From assembly GCF_014279995.1 (NCBI RefSeq), contig NZ_CP047935.1, positions 2,129,494-2,193,493 on the forward strand: a stretch of 64,000 nucleotides of DNA, read 5' to 3'. Below, piece by piece: positions 36,452-45,093 of this stretch. A program made the translations under genes and the position numbers. Source of the DNA: Synechococcus sp. BIOS-E4-1 (GTDB lineage Bacteria > Cyanobacteriota > Cyanobacteriia > PCC-6307 > Cyanobiaceae). Below the pieces are notes generated by a model. The model did no database searches, had not been told where the DNA came from, and was given only the letters and a program-made list of their open reading frames with translations. The stretch's first letter is position 1. Every line of letters starts with the position of its first letter.

Positions 36452-36943
36452 TTACGATGCAATCATCTTGCGTGACTCGCGAACATCTCGGATATGAGCT
36501 GCAATCCGCAACCAAACCCAAATCTCAAAAATGAGTGCTTCTCCTAACACACAATTTTCAACAAGCTTAGATGTAACTTCATCGTTATAACCAAGAGATA
36601 TGCCAACAAAAGTCGCAACCATTGAACCAATAATGAACAAAGGGAGAAACACGAAAAGAAATCCCCTGATCAACATCACCCAGGAGATAGAAACCAACTT
36701 GTCCGAAAATTTGACACCAGACTCACCACCATTGGCTATATAACAATTTCGCAATAGCACGACAGTCGCCACAAAAGTCAGAGCCCAAAACAGGTAATCC
36801 CAGACAGTCGGCTGCATAGACGTGGGCAAAATAAATAGATGAAGCAGAATCGTTGACGCAAGCCAATACCCAAACACATCAGACTGCTTAAGCGAACCCT
36901 CAGATAATTCGGATTTCAAAGCCTGAATTCCTAAGAATCTCAC
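36452..36943 (-). CDS. Four-helix membrane protein, unknown
   Basis: The 163-residue product has about four hydrophobic segments (near residues 27-43, 47-64, 83-108 and 132-148) and a charged C-terminus (RIAAHIRDVRESRK). No transport or enzymatic motif is visible. ATG at 36943 follows an AT-rich interval. Unrecognised. Confidence 0.6.
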   Translation of the reverse strand: MRFLGIQALKSELSEGSLKQSDVFGYWLASTILLHLFILPTSMQPTVWDYLFWALTFVATVVLLRNCYIANGGESGVKFSDKLVSISWVMLIRGFLFVFLPLFIIGSMVATFVGISLGYNDEVTSKLVENCVLGEALIFEIWVWLRIAAHIRDVRESRKMIAS

Positions 36944-37082
36944 GATTATTTTGCAATATTTCCAATCCTAAGAAGGCGCAGGCAGATCGGCAATGTCTAC
37001 AGCAACAACCCTTATTCTTCAGCTTGCAGCGTGTTCGTGATTTGCAATGATTATCTTTATATCGGAATTAATCTGGCAATAA

Positions 37083-37247
37083 CTATTTCTTCTCTTTCCT
37101 CTTTTTACCCTCATTCCACAGGCAAATCACCAACCCAACAACGGCTGCAGTTAAAGCGTAGGGAAACAGCCAGGGGAAGATAATTAGTAGGATTATGTCA
37201 AAGTAGAAGAACCAAAACTTCTTGGACGCCTCTAGAAATTTTGACAT
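37083..37247 (-). CDS. 54-residue membrane protein
   Basis: ATG at 37247 encodes MSKFLEASKKFWFFYFDIIL and two adjacent hydrophobic stretches (DIILLIIFPWLFPYALTAAV and its extension). It ends in a strongly basic tail (WNEGKKRKEKK). The positive tail and TAG stop at 37083 argue for a real gene. No family known; hairpin-shaped insertion in the membrane is likely. Confidence 0.55.
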   Translation of the reverse strand: MSKFLEASKKFWFFYFDIILLIIFPWLFPYALTAAVVGLVICLWNEGKKRKEKK

Positions 37248-37311
37248 AAATCTCTGAACTCTATAATCGAATGTGGAAGCAGAATACCACTACAGTAATT
37301 GGATATGAGGG

Positions 37312-37836
37312 TTGTCAAGGAGTAACAGAGGTTACGAGGCAATAACCCATTGCATCAGGATTAGCTGCTTTGGGGCATGCGTTCTTATTCCAATGCGCTT
37401 ATACAGTAATCAGCGAAAAACTTTAGCAAGGTCTGATTGGTATCTATGTCAATTAAATAGCGGGAAGCGATATGAATATGAATCCGAACGAAAGCTTCAT
37501 GGGCTATTTGCGATTACACATGAAGTTGACTGTCTAGGGAACATGAACAAAGGCGATAATGCCTTTGACGTAATTGAGATATTTTAAAATATTCTTGATG
37601 CTCGCGAATGAGATCCCGGAATTGTCCGTTTCACGCAAGAAGAGCTTGACAAGGCTATTGAGCGGTATAAAGAATATTGCGAAAACGTAGATAGTGATGA
37701 TTTGAGTGCATATCACAAGAAGAAGGAAATTCAGTATTGGATTAATCAAAAAGAAGCTCGAAAAGAATATTCTGAGAATACTTCAAGAGCAGCTTGGAAA
37801 AATACATTTAAAATAGCAGTGAATACGTTGACATGA
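37312..37836 (+). pseudogene. Decayed gene with two in-frame stops
   Basis: One frame reads from 37312 to 37836 but is broken by TAA at 37585 and TGA at 37609. The part after the second stop encodes a highly charged helical sequence (FTQEELDKAIERYKEYCENV, then HKKKEIQYWINQKEARKEYS) that has no start codon of its own. The upstream part (LNSGKRYEYESERKLHGLFA) has similar composition. A coiled-coil-type gene inactivated by two stop mutations is the simplest reading. The original function is unknown. Confidence 0.5.
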
Positions 37837-37848
37837 AATTATCCAAGT

Positions 37849-37864
37849 TCTGATATATATCAGA
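37849..37864. promoter_or_regulatory. 16-bp perfect palindrome TCTGATATATATCAGA
   Basis: A perfect palindrome lies 13 bases after the decayed gene, in a strongly AT-rich background. It might be an operator or a chance product of the AT bias. Confidence 0.25.
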
Positions 37865-38012
37865 GGTGAAAGCCTTAGGGCAACGCATAACTAAATCAAA
37901 CTTGAACCTGCTTCCTATATTGCCAGCGTGTCAGCTGTTTGTAGTTAGTGTCGTGATACCACAACCAATAACAAAGCCACGCATTAGTTATATATTTAGT
38001 TAGATTGATATC

Positions 38013-38390
38013 TTACCCACCGCAAATATGTGTTTCTGGCACGTAAGCGCCAAATGAATTTTTTGCCCTGTATTTTACAGTGATGCTGGCGCTTGATAAA
38101 TAGTGGCTGTCATACTTAAAGGAATCAGGTTCTTTTAGTCTCCTTTTTGCTCTAGACACACACCTGCCAAGATTATCTCCTTCACTTCCCCAGCCTGTCT
38201 TAAATTCAAATCCATCTAATGATCTTTTTCTGGTTACGCTTCGACTACTCTTGGCTACTTTCGGAGCTGTTTCATCAACTATTAAATTCCCAAAAGCGAG
38301 GACGAAAGCAAATACCACTCCAACCGACTTGAGTACTAAATTGCCACGGAATATTACCTTGTTCTTACCAGCGTAAATCCAAGCAAGCAT
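38013..38390 (-). CDS. Membrane-anchored protein with a RLKEPDSF-type C-terminal domain
   Basis: The product has a membrane helix (about residues 20-40), a basic linker and a C-terminal domain RRLKEPDSFKYDSHYLSS, then VKYRAKNSFGAYV. I recall this last block as a short module attached to several small bacterial membrane proteins (for example of the superinfection-immunity type). The reading frame stays open upstream of ATG 38390 and another frame there encodes a hydrophobic segment, so an N-terminal frameshift is possible. Confidence 0.55.
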   Translation of the reverse strand: MLAWIYAGKNKVIFRGNLVLKSVGVVFAFVLAFGNLIVDETAPKVAKSSRSVTRKRSLDGFEFKTGWGSEGDNLGRCVSRAKRRLKEPDSFKYDSHYLSSASITVKYRAKNSFGAYVPETHICGG

Positions 38391-38672
38391 TATTCCAATA
38401 ATTCCGCATGTCGCACCAGCTACTGGCCACCAAAATCGAGAATTGCCATCGCATACTTTTGCTTTCGAGATTCTCCAACAAAAACAATACCTGCTATAGC
38501 AATAATAAATTGAATTTGTTATTAATTAAATATCATGTTTTTATCTTGCCAAGGGCTTTGTGTTTCTTTCTTCAAATTGCCTTTATATTCTCTTAGAAAT
38601 TTCTTAGACTAGTAATCAGAATTGATTCCACCAATTCAGTAGACAGTGTGATCAGCCTTCCTGACTGAATAG

Positions 38673-39764
38673 TTACACATTAAACAAAAACTCCATCACG
38701 TCGCCTTCCTCTACTTCATACTCTTTGCCCTCACTGCGTAGCCATCCTTTATTACGAGCTTCTACCAGCGATCCTGCTTCAAGCAATTTCTCGCAACCGA
38801 TGGTCTGAGCACGAATGAATCCTCGCTCGAAATCAGTATGGATCACCCCTGCCGCCTGAGGAGCAGTCATCCCAGCCCTGAATGTCCAGGCTCGTGTTTC
38901 CTTTTCACCAGTCGTGAAATAGGTGCGCAACCCCAGTAAACGGTAAGTGGCACGAATCAGACTTTTCAGGCCACCTTCGCTGACACCCAGTCCATCGAGA
39001 TAGTCCTTGCACTCATCAGCTCCGAGCTCAACCAGTTCCGCTTCCACCTGAGCAGAGATGCGCACGGTTTCAGCGCCCTCCTTTGCCGCCAGAGCAACCA
39101 CATCCTCGCAGAATCGATTGCCTGCAGCGAGGTCGTCTTCACTCACATTGGTGGCGTAAATGATTGGCTTGGCCGTTAAGAGCCCAAGTGGTTTGACCAT
39201 CAAAGCTTCTTCGTCGCTCAGCTCAACACTGCTCGCAGCGCCGCCTTGCTCGAGCACAGCCTGAACCCGTTCAAGCGCCGCATCCTCTGTCTGGGCCTCC
39301 TTGCTTGTCCGCATCTGCTTCTTCAGCCGTTCGCGACGCTTTTCAATCTGAGTGAGATCTGAAAGCCCGAGTTCAAGGTTGATCACCTCAGCATCGCGAA
39401 CGGGGCCAACGGAACCGGAGACGTGAATGACGTCGTCATCCTCGAAGCAACGAACCACATGAACAATGGCGTCCACTTCACGGATGTTGGCCAGAAACTT
39501 GTTGCCCAGCCCTTCACCCTGACTGGCTCCCTTCACCAGACCGGCGATATCAACGAATTCCATCCTTGTGGGAATGGTTTCGGCGCTGCTGCTCAGATCA
39601 GTCAGCTGCTCCAGCCGAGCGTCCGGAACAGACACCGTCCCGACATTCGGTTCGATGGTGCAGAAGGGGAAATTGGCTGCCTGGGCCTGGGCATTGGCCA
39701 CAAGGGCATTGAAGAGAGTGGACTTACCCACATTGGGTAAACCAACGATTCCGGCTTTGAGCAT
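38673..39764 (-). CDS. ychF: Obg-like ATPase YchF
   Basis: A 363-residue P-loop protein with GLPNVGKST (8-16). The G4-type region has Asn-Val-Ser-Glu (NVSE) in place of the GTP-specific NKxD, the hallmark of ATP-preferring OLA1/YchF. The C-terminal TGS domain ends in EYEVEEGDVMEFLFNV. It associates with ribosomes and stress responses. The start at 39764 is set by the family N-terminus LKAGIVGLPNVG; the frame open to 40202 is not coding. Confidence 0.97.
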   Translation of the reverse strand: MLKAGIVGLPNVGKSTLFNALVANAQAQAANFPFCTIEPNVGTVSVPDARLEQLTDLSSSAETIPTRMEFVDIAGLVKGASQGEGLGNKFLANIREVDAIVHVVRCFEDDDVIHVSGSVGPVRDAEVINLELGLSDLTQIEKRRERLKKQMRTSKEAQTEDAALERVQAVLEQGGAASSVELSDEEALMVKPLGLLTAKPIIYATNVSEDDLAAGNRFCEDVVALAAKEGAETVRISAQVEAELVELGADECKDYLDGLGVSEGGLKSLIRATYRLLGLRTYFTTGEKETRAWTFRAGMTAPQAAGVIHTDFERGFIRAQTIGCEKLLEAGSLVEARNKGWLRSEGKEYEVEEGDVMEFLFNV

Positions 39765-39864
39765 GGCGGGAAATCTATCGGCAGGCGCGTCTCGGCATCG
39801 GATGGTCGAAACACGATTTGAACGTTCACGGGCGACAATGGTTATGAATAATGTTGAAGGGGCC

Positions 39865-41040
39865 ATGGGCAGCCAAAAAAGCCAGTCCCCTGCAGGGGCA
39901 ACACCCGAAGCCCTGCGTGCGCTCACCCGCCTGAGTGGTCTGAAACGCAGGCGGCGTCGCTTGATCGGTGCTGGTGTTGCCACCGTCCTGGCAGCGGCAG
40001 GTGGAGTTATCTGGAGCCAAGGTCCAGGGTCTGATCGTTCGCGACAGTTGAGTGAGTACACCGTGGCGGCGGAACGGGGGTCTCTGCCCGGCGTGATCAC
40101 GGCCAGCGGCGCTCTGGAAGCCATCCGACGGGTGAACGTGAGCCCAACGAATAGTGGTTTGGTGAAAGCGCTGTACGTCGACGAAGGCGATGTCGTGACC
40201 AAAGGTCAGGTCCTGGCCCGTATGAGGGCCGGTGACCTCAAGGACCGAATGGATGAACTTGCCGCACTCGAGCGACAGGCCAAGGCGGACTATGAAGCCA
40301 AGCGGGCCGAATATTTGCGCAACCGGCAGCTGGTGGATGTGGGAGCCATCAGCGAATCAGACCTGGATAGCTTCCGAGCAGCCTTCATCAGCAGCAAGGA
40401 AGCTCTGACCGCAGCTCGAGAGCGCATTGAACAACGCAACGTTGAAGGCAGTGACCTGCTGATCCGGGCTCCTTTCAGCGGGGTCATTACGGAACGCTTC
40501 GCCGAACCTGGATCCTTTGTCACTCCCACCACAGCGGCTTCAACCAATGCCGGCGCCACAAGCTCTTCACTTGTTGAGCTTTCCGAAGGCCTGGAAGCTG
40601 CGGCCAAGGTGCCTGAGAGCGACATCGGCCGCATTCGTATTGGTCAGGATGCCACTGTTCGCGTGGATGCCTTCCCTGATCAGCTCTTCCCTGCGAGGGT
40701 GCGCGACATCGCTCCGCGTGCACTCAAAACCGACAACGTGACCTCATTTGAAGTGGAACTCACGCTGATTGATCCGCCACCGACCCTGCGTTTCGGCATG
40801 ACCGCGGATGTGAATTTCCAGACCGGACGCACCACCGCAAACACACTGGTGCCAACAGTGGCAATCGTGACTGAACAAGGGCAGTCAGGCGTTCTGCTGG
40901 TTGGAAAAAACGATGAGCCCACCTTCCAGCCTGTGCAGCTCGGTGCCAGCAGCGGCGACAAGAGTGCCATTCTCTCCGGTGTGAAGCCCGGCACACGCGT
41001 GTTCATTGACATGCCGCCCTGGGCGAAACAGCGCGACTGA
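39865..41040 (+). CDS. RND/ABC-type periplasmic adaptor (HlyD family)
   Basis: A membrane-fusion protein of about 391 residues. It has an N-terminal membrane helix (about residues 32-50), a lipoyl-type half motif (RRVNVSPTNSGLVKALYVDE), a long coiled-coil hairpin (DRMDELAALERQAKADYEAK) and barrel domains with GVITERFAEPGSFV. It would bridge an inner-membrane exporter and the outer membrane, but no exporter gene is adjacent. ATG at 39865 has GAAGGGG just upstream; ATGs at 39838 and 39844 are alternatives. Confidence 0.88.
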   Translation: MGSQKSQSPAGATPEALRALTRLSGLKRRRRRLIGAGVATVLAAAGGVIWSQGPGSDRSRQLSEYTVAAERGSLPGVITASGALEAIRRVNVSPTNSGLVKALYVDEGDVVTKGQVLARMRAGDLKDRMDELAALERQAKADYEAKRAEYLRNRQLVDVGAISESDLDSFRAAFISSKEALTAARERIEQRNVEGSDLLIRAPFSGVITERFAEPGSFVTPTTAASTNAGATSSSLVELSEGLEAAAKVPESDIGRIRIGQDATVRVDAFPDQLFPARVRDIAPRALKTDNVTSFEVELTLIDPPPTLRFGMTADVNFQTGRTTANTLVPTVAIVTEQGQSGVLLVGKNDEPTFQPVQLGASSGDKSAILSGVKPGTRVFIDMPPWAKQRD

Positions 41041-41064
41041 CCGAGCCAGGACCTCCCTTCATCC

Positions 41065-44000
41065 ATGCCCGAAACAAAGGAGAAACCCCTGCTGCTGCTG
41101 GTGGATGGCCATTCTTTGGCTTTCCGCAGTTTCTACGCCTTCAGCAAGGGCGGTGAGGGGGGACTGGCCACGAAGGATGGCCGTCCCACGAGCGTGACCT
41201 ATGGATTTCTCAAGGCACTACTGGACAACTGCAAGGGACTGAAACCCGAGGGTGTGGCGATCGCCTTTGACACCGCGGAACCCACTTTCCGCCATAAGGC
41301 CGATCCCAATTACAAGGCGCACCGGGATGTGGCACCGGACGTGTTTTTTCAGGACCTGGATCAGCTGCAGCTGATCCTGCGCAATCAACTGCAGCTGCCG
41401 CTGTGCCTGGCCCCGGGTTACGAAGCCGACGACGTGCTCGGCACCCTGGCCAACAGAGCCGCGTCGTCTGGATGGCGGGTGAGAATCCTGAGCGGGGACC
41501 GCGATCTGTTCCAGCTGGTGGACGACAAGCGAGACATTGCCGTGATGTACATGGGCGGCGGTCCCTACGCCAAGAGCAGCGGCCCCACGCTGATTGATGA
41601 GGCCGGTGTTGAGGGAAAGCTCGGGGTGATGCCCGACAAGGTGGTGGACCTGAAGGCCCTCACCGGAGACAGCTCAGACAACATTCCTGGAGTGAAAGGC
41701 GTCGGCCCGAAAACCGCCATCAATCTGCTGAAAGAAAACTTGGACCTTGATGGTGTTTACAAGGTTCTTGCCGAAGTCGAGGCGGAAGGCCCCAAGGCCA
41801 GCAGAGGTGCTGTCAAAGGGGCTCTGAAGGGCAAACTCAGCTCCGACCGTGACAACGCTTATCTCTCAAGGCGATTGGCCGAAATCCTGGTCGACATCCC
41901 ACTGCCTGAAGAACCCGCACTCGAACTTGGCCCTGTGGACGGTGAAGGTCTGGAAGCACAGCTCAAAGATCTTGAGCTCAACAGTCTGGTGCGCCAGGTT
42001 CCGGGTTTCATCGCCACCTTCTCTCCAGGCGGTCTAACGGCCAATGCCCACCTACTCGAGACCAAGGTTTCAGATGACTCCGGGCAACCCGAAACGTCGA
42101 AGATTTCAGCAGCAACGGAGCTTGATTCCACTGACGCTCCAGACCGGAATGCCGCCTCCACCCAACCTGACTTAAAGCCAAATCTGATCAACAGCGACAA
42201 GGGTCTGCAAGACCTGATGCAACGCTTGCAGTCCTGCACCGATCCCACTGCTCCGGTCGCGCTCGACACGGAGACCAGTGACCTCAATCCCTTCAAGGCG
42301 CAGCTGGTGGGCATCGGTGTGTGCTGGGGGCCCGGTGATGCCGATCTTGCCTACATCCCTGTTGGGCATCGTGCCACGGCGGAACCAACGCTGAAACCCG
42401 AGCAGCCACTGGTGCAGCTCCCACTCGAGACAGTGCTGGAACAGATGGCTCCCTGGCTGGCAAGCCCAGAGCACCCCAAGGCTTTGCAGAACGCGAAATA
42501 TGACCGCCTGATTCTGTTGCGCCATGGCTTGCCGTTGTCAGGAGTTGCCATGGACACCCTGCTGGCCGATTACCTCAGAGATGCAGCCGGCAAGCACGGC
42601 CTGGACGCCATGGCAACACGCATGTATGGAATCACTCCCACCCTGTTCAGTGATCTGGTGGGCAAGCCGAAGGAAGGAAAAGCGAGCTGCTTCGCAGAAG
42701 TGGACCTTAACCAGGCCGCGTTGTATTGCGGCATGGACGTTCATCTCACGCGCCGACTGGCCATCGATCTTCGTGAGCAACTGCAAGCAGCAGGAGAGAA
42801 GCTCCCCAGCCTTTTGGACAATGTGGAACTGCCGCTGGAACCGGTGCTGGCTCTGATGGAAGCCACCGGCATCCGCATTGACCTGCCCTACCTCAATGCA
42901 CTGTCAACAGAGATGGGGGACATCCTGCAGCGCCTGGAAAAGCAAGCCAAAGAGGCTGCAGGAACCGACTTGAACCTCGCCTCTCCCAAGCAACTCGGCG
43001 AACTGCTGTTCAACACCCTGGGGCTCGACCGCAAGAAATCCCGCAGGACAAAAACCGGCTACAGCACGGATGCCACTGTGCTGGAAAAACTCGAGGCTGA
43101 TCACCCTGTGGTGCCGTTGGTTCTGGAGCACCGCGTGCTGAGCAAGCTCAAGAGCACCTATGTGGATGCTCTGCCTCAGCTGGTGGAAGCGGAAACAGGC
43201 AGGGTGCACACCGATTTCAATCAAGCGGTGACGGCCACCGGTCGACTGAGCAGCAGTAATCCCAACCTGCAAAACATTCCCATCCGCACGGACTACAGCC
43301 GCCGCATCCGCAAGGCATTCCTGCCGCAGGAGAACTGGACGCTGCTCAGCGCGGATTATTCCCAGATTGAGTTGCGCATCCTCACCCACCTCTCCGGCGA
43401 GGACGTGCTGCAAAAGGCCTACCGGGAGGGAGATGACGTGCATGCCCTGACAGCACGACTTCTGCTCGACAAGGAGGAGGTTGACAGCGATGAACGGCGC
43501 CTGGGCAAGACGATCAATTTCGGTGTGATCTACGGAATGGGTGCCCAGCGCTTCGCTCGGGAAACCGGGGTCAACCAAGCGGAGGCCAAGGAGTTCCTGC
43601 TGCGTTACCGGGAGCGATATCCCAAGGTCTTTTCCTTTTTGGAATTGCAGGAGCGGCTGGCCCTCAGTCGCGGTTACGTGGAAACGATCATGGGTCGACG
43701 TCGTCCCTTCCACTTTGATCGCAACGGCCTGGGGCGCTTACTTGGCAAGGAGCCCATGGACATCGATCTGGATGTCGCTCGTCGGGGCGGAATGGAGGCT
43801 CAGCAGTTGCGCGCCGCCGCAAACGCACCGATTCAGGGATCCAGTGCCGACATCATCAAACTGGCCATGATCCAGCTTCAGGCAGCCATCGAGCAGCAGG
43901 CACTGCCGGCACGACTGCTTCTGCAGGTGCACGATGAACTGGTGCTTGAAGTGGATCCAGATGCTCTGGAACCGATTCAAAAACTTGTCGTCAACACCAT

Positions 44001-44076
44001 GGAAAACGCTGTCAGCCTGAGCGTGCCACTAGTTGCTGAAACCGGCATCGGCACCAACTGGATGGACGCGAAATAA
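41065..44076 (+). CDS. polA: DNA polymerase I
   Basis: A 1003-residue Pol I with all three activities. The 5' flap nuclease runs from LLLVDGHSLAFRSFYAF to about residue 300. A proofreading exonuclease has intact ExoI (LDTETSDLNP), ExoII (NAKYDRLILL) and ExoIII (YCGMDVHLTR) motifs. The polymerase domain carries DYSQIELRIL and HDELVLEV. A Ser/Thr-rich linker of about 60 residues separates exonuclease from flap domain. It is longer than E. coli Pol I. ATG at 41065 follows the adaptor gene by 24 bases. Confidence 0.97.
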   Translation: MPETKEKPLLLLVDGHSLAFRSFYAFSKGGEGGLATKDGRPTSVTYGFLKALLDNCKGLKPEGVAIAFDTAEPTFRHKADPNYKAHRDVAPDVFFQDLDQLQLILRNQLQLPLCLAPGYEADDVLGTLANRAASSGWRVRILSGDRDLFQLVDDKRDIAVMYMGGGPYAKSSGPTLIDEAGVEGKLGVMPDKVVDLKALTGDSSDNIPGVKGVGPKTAINLLKENLDLDGVYKVLAEVEAEGPKASRGAVKGALKGKLSSDRDNAYLSRRLAEILVDIPLPEEPALELGPVDGEGLEAQLKDLELNSLVRQVPGFIATFSPGGLTANAHLLETKVSDDSGQPETSKISAATELDSTDAPDRNAASTQPDLKPNLINSDKGLQDLMQRLQSCTDPTAPVALDTETSDLNPFKAQLVGIGVCWGPGDADLAYIPVGHRATAEPTLKPEQPLVQLPLETVLEQMAPWLASPEHPKALQNAKYDRLILLRHGLPLSGVAMDTLLADYLRDAAGKHGLDAMATRMYGITPTLFSDLVGKPKEGKASCFAEVDLNQAALYCGMDVHLTRRLAIDLREQLQAAGEKLPSLLDNVELPLEPVLALMEATGIRIDLPYLNALSTEMGDILQRLEKQAKEAAGTDLNLASPKQLGELLFNTLGLDRKKSRRTKTGYSTDATVLEKLEADHPVVPLVLEHRVLSKLKSTYVDALPQLVEAETGRVHTDFNQAVTATGRLSSSNPNLQNIPIRTDYSRRIRKAFLPQENWTLLSADYSQIELRILTHLSGEDVLQKAYREGDDVHALTARLLLDKEEVDSDERRLGKTINFGVIYGMGAQRFARETGVNQAEAKEFLLRYRERYPKVFSFLELQERLALSRGYVETIMGRRRPFHFDRNGLGRLLGKEPMDIDLDVARRGGMEAQQLRAAANAPIQGSSADIIKLAMIQLQAAIEQQALPARLLLQVHDELVLEVDPDALEPIQKLVVNTMENAVSLSVPLVAETGIGTNWMDAK

Positions 44077-44111
44077 CAGTGAGCGAATCACCCGCAAAGG
44101 GGAAGGGATGC

Positions 44112-44219
44112 TCAAGCGCGGCGCTTCAGTATCGAATGACCCTCGCGATATCCAATCACAGTGACAGAGATAATGATTGTTGATAGAGCAATTACGCCCA
44201 TCCAGTCTGGATGCATCAT
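44112..44219 (-). CDS. Possible 35-residue single-span membrane peptide
   Basis: Two Mets at the start (MMHPDWMGVIALSTIIISVT) lead to one membrane helix and a basic tail (GYREGHSILKRRA). The size and charge pattern fit small thylakoid proteins, but it is very short and lacks a recognisable family. It overlaps no other feature. Confidence 0.4.
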   Translation of the reverse strand: MMHPDWMGVIALSTIIISVTVIGYREGHSILKRRA

Positions 44220-44297
44220 CCACCTGAGCCGAGGGTCCAACAAAGTCACTCTAGAGACAGTCAGGCGATTGGCACAAGGGTTGTGATGAAACCTTTT

Positions 44298-44471
44298 TTA
44301 CATTCGACATCGCTCCAGAAAAACAAAAATAACCACGGCAGCAATAGTCCTTTTTGATAGCGAGCGATGAACAAACCAATGAAACCATTCACCAACAGAC
44401 TTCATACCGACTGGAAGCCGAAATCCCTTTGTGCTGACGCCTGTGCCGATCCGCACGCCAAAACTCATCAT
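44298..44471 (-). CDS. Possible 57-residue protein with C-terminal hydrophobic segment
   Basis: The frame from ATG 44471 starts MMSFGVRIGTGVSTKGFRLP and ends in a hydrophobic helix (KRTIAAVVIFVFL) with basic residues around it. Codon use is ordinary. It could be a real small membrane protein or chance; no family recognised. Confidence 0.35.
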   Translation of the reverse strand: MMSFGVRIGTGVSTKGFRLPVGMKSVGEWFHWFVHRSLSKRTIAAVVIFVFLERCRM

Positions 44472-44512
44472 CGAGCGAGCGATGAGCCGAACTCACGATC
44501 CAGCGGAGTGTC

Positions 44513-44899
44513 ATGAGCCGTAGAGCTTTTTACGGGCTGCACCTTCAGCCAACCGGTGCACCTTCCTTTTTCTCATTCGTCACGTATACGCCTCAAAGCA
44601 AAGAACAGATGGTTGCCTGTGGGGACCTGGCTGAAGGAGAGGAATACATCAATCCGGTCATCTGCGACTTCCTGCTGTTTGTTGCCGAATGGATCCTCAA
44701 CGTTCCACTCAACAATGAGTTCCCCATTGGGTACGACGACGTGACAGTGATCTGCTCAAGACAACGAGGGAATGGGAGCCAGCACGAATACCTGATGCAA
44801 ATCAGTGGCCTTACAGAGAATGAGCCAAAACGTTCAGTTCTGGAAAGGCTGCTGAAAATAGTGCATCGAAAATCGTGGAATGGTTTCAAACCAACGTAG
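44513..44899 (+). CDS. Hypothetical protein, 128 residues
   Basis: ATG at 44513 encodes a soluble protein with balanced composition and several conserved-looking aromatic and acidic segments (FYGLHLQPTG, INPVICDFLLFVAEWI, GYDDVTVICSRQRG). No known domain was recognised. The gene stands alone with its own upstream region and a short gap before cysS. Confidence 0.55.
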   Translation: MSRRAFYGLHLQPTGAPSFFSFVTYTPQSKEQMVACGDLAEGEEYINPVICDFLLFVAEWILNVPLNNEFPIGYDDVTVICSRQRGNGSQHEYLMQISGLTENEPKRSVLERLLKIVHRKSWNGFKPT

Positions 44900-45093
44900 G
44901 GATCAGAAGCAACAACAACCTTCAGTGAGAAGTGATGCGGCCGTTCAAGCCGCAAGTCACACAGGAGGGCAACCAGCAGGCCATCAACTTCCGCTAGAAC
45001 CGATCAGGGGCAGCGAAGACAACAGATCGGTAACAACAGGTCAGAAACCAGGCAATTCATGGCTGATCCAGGAGTGGGCGGGCCGTAACCTCC

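Noticed and set aside
37534-37749. A minus-strand hydrophobic frame of 71 codons
   Set aside because: It is the antisense of a charged helical plus-strand sequence that looks like the true former gene.
39765-40202. A 146-codon upstream extension of ychF
   Set aside because: The family N-terminus is at 39764, and the upstream region codes on the other strand for the adaptor gene.
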